From: Lachnoclostridium sp. UBA3775
GTDB lineage: Bacteria; Bacillota; Clostridia; Lachnospirales; Lachnospiraceae
NCBI GenBank assembly: GCA_002369525.1
Contig: DFFN01000014.1
Location: 1 to 9,333, forward strand
Length of the DNA stretch: 9,333 nt
Reading direction: 5' to 3'
Part shown: in pieces, positions 6,732-9,333 of the stretch
Layout: each line of letters opens with the position of its first letter
Position numbering within the stretch: position 1 is the stretch's first letter
Made by a program: the position numbers and the translations under genes
Notes under the pieces: generated by a model
The model's input: the letters and a program-made list of their open reading frames with translations, nothing else
What the model was told of the DNA's origin: nothing
The model's database searches: none

Positions 6732-7969
6732 TAATTGCTCTTTTTAACAATTTTTTTGTGATCATAATGACTCTTGTCTGTGTGATGAAAGCATCAAACC
6801 CGGTTATCTTTCTGATGTCTGCGGGTTTGCTGATGATTTTCATTACGGCAGAGGAAATGAACGTTAACATGACTGCCGCAAAGCTTATTGCGGCAGTTTG
6901 TTTTGCTTTTTCGGGCAGTTTTTTTGCAGCTTTTATCATCACTGCGGTTATGGACAGATTAAGCCCTGTAAAGCGTGCCCTTTTGTCCCTTCTTCTTTAT
7001 TCCGCCTTTTTTGCATATCGGGCAATTTCAGGTGCGGAAGAAACAGACGGCAGAAATATGGCGCTCTTTTTATTAAGGCTTGTTCTCATATTCATTCTGA
7101 CGCTTCTTCCTTCATTCGCAAAGCAGCTGCTTTTAAGCTTTAAGAAAAAAGCCGAGGCTGACCGCGATATCATCAGAAAATCCAATATCAGCGAAATACA
7201 TGAAAGGCAGCTGAACTACGAGCTTGCGAAACAGAACTTTCTTGCCGAAAAAAATGCCAGGCTTGTGGAACGCGAAAACATAAGCCGCAATATTCATAAC
7301 AGCGTCGGACACTCGATAACGGCGGCAATAATGACTCTTGATGCCGCGGATATGCTTTACGATGTAAAGCCGGACGAAGCGAGAAAAAAGATGAACGATG
7401 CGAACGAGAGGATAAGAGGAAGCCTTGATTCCATACGTCGTGCGGTAAGGACTCTTGATGAAGAGGGAAAACCAGTACCGTTAAGCGATCTGATATCCGA
7501 CTTTAACGGGATCATTGACGAGTTTGTGATGGATACAAGAATTAAGGTTGACAGAATCTGGAAATATGATAATGATTCGCTGACGACTAAGGGAATAGAT
7601 GAAAACAGTGATGCTCTTTTGAAACAGGGTGTCCCTCACGGGCAAGGTATCCCTCATGAACATGCGGAATTCCTGACGGGCGTGCTGCAAGAGCTGCTCA
7701 CAAACGGCGTAAAGCACGGAAATGCAGATTATTTTATCGTTACCCTGACAGGCGATTCGGCCCATTTAAAGCTTTCGGTAAAGGATAACGGACATAGCGA
7801 TTTTAATGAGGAAAACAGCAGGCTGAAGATTGAAAACGGCTTCGGAATAAAGAAAATACAAAGCTATGCAAAGCGCATGGGCGGAAAAACAGAATTCAGG
7901 AACGATGACGGCTTCAGGGCAGCGGTGGAGCTTCCGCTGCTAAACAGCCTTTCAACGGATGAGATATGA
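6728..7969 (+). CDS. Sensor histidine kinase, HisKA_3 / NarL-DegS type
   Basis: A 413-residue membrane kinase. Hydrophobic stretches at about 2-20, 25-40, 50-74, 82-100 and 111-135 give around five membrane passes with almost no external loop, so the signal is probably sensed within the membrane or through a partner. A coiled linker (~138-182) leads to the HisKA_3 phosphoacceptor box ERENISRNIHNSVGHSITAA (H190). The HATPase_c domain shows the N box LQELLTNGVKHG (E322, N326), the G1 motif DNG (353-355) and a G2-like NGFGIKKI (370-377), then a typical end VELPL. Between ~280 and 312 the protein has an Asp/Asn-rich insertion ending in a short tandem repeat GVPHGQ-GIPHEH. It starts in the ATGA overlap with the upstream gene (AGGA 11 nt before) and ends in another ATGA with the response regulator. 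It should autophosphorylate H190 and pass phosphate to D88 of the neighbour. The stimulus is unknown. Confidence 0.93.
   Translation: MIIALFNNFFVIIMTLVCVMKASNPVIFLMSAGLLMIFITAEEMNVNMTAAKLIAAVCFAFSGSFFAAFIITAVMDRLSPVKRALLSLLLYSAFFAYRAISGAEETDGRNMALFLLRLVLIFILTLLPSFAKQLLLSFKKKAEADRDIIRKSNISEIHERQLNYELAKQNFLAEKNARLVERENISRNIHNSVGHSITAAIMTLDAADMLYDVKPDEARKKMNDANERIRGSLDSIRRAVRTLDEEGKPVPLSDLISDFNGIIDEFVMDTRIKVDRIWKYDNDSLTTKGIDENSDALLKQGVPHGQGIPHEHAEFLTGVLQELLTNGVKHGNADYFIVTLTGDSAHLKLSVKDNGHSDFNEENSRLKIENGFGIKKIQSYAKRMGGKTEFRNDDGFRAAVELPLLNSLSTDEI
7628..7663 (+). repeat. Imperfect 18-bp tandem duplication in the kinase gene
   Basis: GGTGTCCCTCACGGGCAA (7628-7645) is followed directly by GGTATCCCTCATGAACAT (7646-7663), 13 of 18 bases identical and in frame, encoding GVPHGQ-GIPHEH. 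It sits just before the N box of the ATP-binding domain. Confidence 0.6.
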
Positions 7970-8748
7970 CAAAGTTTGAAAGTAAAACTTTCAAACCCTT
8001 TGATGACGCTGCAGGCGCGTCATCAGACGGGCAATACGCCTGCGGCATGGTACAAAACATGGAAAATGAAAACAGAAAAGTGCTTTTGGTCGATGATGAA
8101 CAGATGCTTTTAGACAGCCTTGAAATTATTTTGTCTTTGAATGGTTATGAAATCTTCGGCAAAGCAAAGGACGGAAACGAGGCACTTGAAATTTTAAAAA
8201 TAGGAAGCTGTGACATCGCTCTGGTCGATCTTAACATGAAGGGCATGGGCGGGATCGAGCTCATCGGGCACATGAAAAAGCTTTATCCCCGGGTAAAGAT
8301 ACTTGTGCTTACAACCTTCTATGACGATAAAAACATTACCGAAGCTATCGCAGGCGGAGCCGACGGATATCTTCTTAAAGACAGCGGAAAGGATGCGATA
8401 CTCGGAAGCTTAAAGCAGCTTGAAGGCGGAAATACCGTGCTTGACGGCAAGGTAATGCAGAGGCTGACAGCACTGATAGGAAGTAAGAACAGCACAGAAA
8501 CTGAGGGGAAAAGCGAGGCTTCGAAAGAAGAGGCCAACAGCTTAAAAGGTATCGGAGATGACCTGACCCAGAGGGAAAAAGAGATATGCTCCCTCCTGGC
8601 CGCAGGCCTTTCCAATAAACAGATAGCCGAAAAACTGTTTATCTCCGAGGGCACCGTTAAAAACTATATTTCCCTCATCTATGACAAAACCGACATCCAT
8701 GACAGGGTGCAGTTAGCGATAGCACTGTCTGTTCATTCACGTCGTTAA
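7966..8748 (+). CDS. NarL/LuxR-type response regulator
   Basis: A 260-residue transcription factor. The receiver domain (~38-155) has the acidic pair D43-D44 in VLLVDDEQ, phosphoacceptor D88 (ALVDLNMKGMGG), the switch Thr in VLTTFYDD (116) and K138 (GYLLKDS). A Ser/Glu/Lys linker (~172-197) leads to the LuxR HTH (~199-258; LTQREKEICSLLAAGLSNKQ, then IAEKLFISEGTVKNYISLI). Start choice: the frame is open from ATG 7966, which forms an ATGA overlap with the kinase stop and has GGA 6 nt upstream, adding a 31-residue N-extension not usual for the family. The alternative ATG at 8059 (MENENRKVLLVDD) would give the normal family N-terminus, but only a poor Shine-Dalgarno precedes it. I keep 7966 as coupled start with moderate confidence. 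The intervening mRNA holds two perfect hairpins. It is the cognate partner of the upstream kinase; targets are unknown. Confidence 0.92.
   Translation: MTKFESKTFKPFDDAAGASSDGQYACGMVQNMENENRKVLLVDDEQMLLDSLEIILSLNGYEIFGKAKDGNEALEILKIGSCDIALVDLNMKGMGGIELIGHMKKLYPRVKILVLTTFYDDKNITEAIAGGADGYLLKDSGKDAILGSLKQLEGGNTVLDGKVMQRLTALIGSKNSTETEGKSEASKEEANSLKGIGDDLTQREKEICSLLAAGLSNKQIAEKLFISEGTVKNYISLIYDKTDIHDRVQLAIALSVHSRR
7974..8025 (+). repeat. Two back-to-back perfect inverted repeats at the response-regulator start
   Basis: GTTTGAAAGT (7974-7983) and ACTTTCAAAC (7987-7996) form a 10-bp perfect stem with loop AAA. TGATGACGC (8001-8009) and GCGTCATCA (8017-8025) form a 9-bp perfect stem with a 7-nt loop. 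Loop bases GCAGGCG (8011-8017) can instead pair with CGCCTGC (8037-8043), so the second hairpin has a competing fold. Neither stem is followed by a T-run, so they are not ordinary terminators. Confidence 0.75.
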
Positions 8749-8776
8749 AATGACCATTCAAGAATTATTATTAGTA

Positions 8777-8805
8777 TTGACAGGAATGTATACATTTGCT
8801 ATAAA
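8777..8805 (+). promoter_or_regulatory. Sigma-A promoter of the ABC transporter gene with a palindrome in the spacer
   Basis: A perfect TTGACA (8777-8782), a 17-bp spacer and TATAAA (8800-8805). The spacer contains the perfect 12-bp palindrome AATGTATACATT (8785-8796), positioned where a bound repressor would block RNA polymerase. The predicted transcript start is near 8812. Confidence 0.82.
8785..8796. promoter_or_regulatory. Candidate operator between -35 and -10
   Basis: AATGTATACATT is exactly self-complementary and fits entirely between the promoter boxes. The 17-bp spacing is normal, which argues for a repressor (for example GntR, TetR or MarR type) and against a MerR-type activator, which usually needs a longer spacer. 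The regulator is not identified in the window. The response regulator next door is possible but NarL sites are usually different. Confidence 0.5.
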
Positions 8806-8822
8806 TGAAGCAACAGTTATAA

Positions 8823-8901
8823 CCGTGGTAGTGTCAAGTTTTTATGAAAACTTGATACTACGCAGGCCACGGCTTCGCGAAGCGAATTATAATGCCGTGG
8901 C
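8823..8901 (+). promoter_or_regulatory. Candidate structured mRNA leader with mutually exclusive hairpins upstream of the ABC gene
   Basis: GTAGTGTCAAGTTTT-type hairpin: 8828-8842 pairs with 8847-8861 over 15 bp (one G-U), loop 8843-8846. CCGTG (8823-8827) can extend this stem by pairing with CACGG (8868-8872). The same downstream bases, as GCCACGGC (8866-8873), are also perfectly complementary to GCCGTGGC (8894-8901), enclosing a nested TTCGC/GCGAA stem (8874-8878/8882-8886). The two long folds exclude each other. The second ends 8 nt before the AAGGGGGTG ribosome-binding site, so control of translation or of transcript stability is more plausible than termination; no T-run follows. I do not recognise a known riboswitch class. 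Confidence 0.6.
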
Positions 8902-8909
8902 TATCAGTT

Positions 8910-8918
8910 AAGGGGGTG
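8910..8918 (+). promoter_or_regulatory. Strong ribosome-binding site of the ABC ATPase gene
   Basis: AAGGGGGTG lies 5 nt before the ATG at 8924 and fixes the start. It is the strongest Shine-Dalgarno in the window, which fits a gene that is held off by its leader or promoter and expressed strongly when released. Confidence 0.7.
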
Positions 8919-8923
8919 CCATA

Positions 8924-9333
8924 ATGATAATCGAAGTTAAGGATTTAAGCCTTGCGATCAAGAAACAGAAGATACTTGACAACGTCAGCATTTCCTGTGA
9001 TGAGGGCAGGATATATGGTCTTATCGGCCGCAACGGAAGCGGCAAGACGATGCTGATGAAATGTATCTGCGGCTTCATAAGACCGGATGAGGGTGAGATC
9101 AGCGTCCTTGACAAAAAGATAGGCAAGGACTGCGATTTTGCGCCGGATACGGGGATAATCATTGAAACGCCCGGCTTTATCGGACACTACTCGGGCTTTA
9201 AAAATCTCAAACTGCTTGCGGCGATAAAAAACAAGATAAAGGATGACAGAATAAGGGAGATCATGGAGTTTGTAGGCCTTGATCCGAACATGAAAAAGAG
9301 TGTCAGGAAGTATTCCCTCGGTATGCGGCAGCG
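8924..9333 (+). CDS. ABC transporter ATP-binding protein (ABC-2 / bacitracin-exporter type), 5' part
   Basis: The frame runs from ATG 8924 off the right edge, giving 136 residues: MIIEVKDLSLAIKKQKILDN onward. Walker A is GRNGSGKT (residues ~35-42), the Q-loop region reads GIIIETPGFIGHYSGFKNLK (~78-97), and the signature motif at the edge is YSLGMRQR, the variant common in CcmA/BcrA-like ATPases of ABC-2 exporters. Walker B and the H-loop lie beyond the window. In this family the ATPase pairs with one or two separate multi-TM permeases, usually encoded just downstream, and the systems export peptides, antibiotics, lantibiotics or lipids. A consensus promoter with an operator-like palindrome, a structured leader and a strong Shine-Dalgarno precede it. 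It starts a new transcription unit after the two-component operon, though read-through is possible because no terminator is seen after the response regulator. Substrate unknown. Confidence 0.9.
   Translation, partial: MIIEVKDLSLAIKKQKILDNVSISCDEGRIYGLIGRNGSGKTMLMKCICGFIRPDEGEISVLDKKIGKDCDFAPDTGIIIETPGFIGHYSGFKNLKLLAAIKNKIKDDRIREIMEFVGLDPNMKKSVRKYSLGMRQ

Noticed and set aside
5955..8748. A LiaFSR-type envelope stress operon
   Set aside because: The three-gene layout is similar, but the first protein has an N-terminal single anchor and an outside domain instead of the LiaF arrangement, and no LiaF-like sequence was recognised.
8749..8776. A small gene or terminator right after the response regulator
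   Set aside because: Only 28 AT-rich bases before the next -35; no hairpin, no reading frame and no Shine-Dalgarno seen.
8828..8861. 15-bp hairpin as the terminator of the two-component operon
   Set aside because: The 3' arm is followed by CGCAGGCCACGG and not by a T-run, and it lies downstream of the ABC promoter, where termination would silence that gene.
8888..8893. Perfect TATAAT in the ABC leader as a second promoter
   Set aside because: No -35-like hexamer at 16-19 bp upstream (the place is taken by GGCCAC) and it lies in the bulge of the leader hairpin. It is more likely a chance AT stretch.

Overview
The window looks like chromosomal DNA from a Firmicute of the class Clostridia, most likely a gut or rumen Lachnospiraceae (Butyrivibrio-like). 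This rests on a clostripain-family peptidase tail, a Clostridia-type tRNA-dihydrouridine synthase, a NarL-type two-component pair, short intergenic gaps, moderate GC content and strong TTGNNN-17-TATAAN promoters. The taxonomic assignment is an inference from gene content and style. No 16S rRNA or other marker gene is present. No tRNA, rRNA, CRISPR array, insertion sequence or phage gene was seen.

Layout. (1) Bases 1-4806, plus strand, hold a tight three-gene run. It starts with the 3' part of a C11 (clostripain) peptidase whose catalytic region lies off the left edge. A six-segment voltage-gated K+ channel follows, with two tandem RCK_C domains. It overlaps by 8 bp a six-TM protein with a degenerate GGDEF domain, an apparently intact EAL (c-di-GMP phosphodiesterase) domain and an HTH-like tail. 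The run ends at a strong intrinsic terminator (4830-4863) that lies inside the coding sequence of the convergent gene. (2) Bases 4789-5757, minus strand, encode a tRNA-dihydrouridine synthase whose last 18 bp overlap the EAL gene tail to tail. (3) Bases 5758-5954 are a divergent promoter region with a near-consensus plus-strand promoter, a plausible minus-strand promoter and an interrupted inverted repeat. (4) Bases 5955-8748, plus strand, form a three-gene operon joined by two ATGA stop/start overlaps: an unrecognised membrane-anchored extracytoplasmic protein, a HisKA_3/NarL-type sensor kinase and a LuxR-type response regulator. The regulator begins with an unusual 31-residue extension whose mRNA holds two back-to-back perfect hairpins. 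(5) Bases 8749-8923 carry a consensus promoter with a 12-bp palindrome in its spacer. A leader of about 110 nt follows with mutually exclusive hairpins and leads into the 5' part of an ABC-2-type ATPase gene, cut by the right edge.

How they may work together. Operon 1 puts a membrane-potential-gated K+ channel and a membrane-bound c-di-GMP turnover enzyme under one transcript with a secreted-type protease, which suggests a surface or ionic signalling link. In operon 2 the single-pass protein is the obvious candidate sensor partner or output-modulating subunit of the kinase. The downstream ABC transporter has the look of a peptide or antibiotic exporter. It could be a target of the two-component system, but its promoter carries what looks like a repressor operator and its own structured leader, so separate control is at least as likely. 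The observations most worth checking are the ABC leader switch, the double hairpin at the response-regulator start, the terminator within the dihydrouridine synthase gene and the EAL protein's HTH-like tail.
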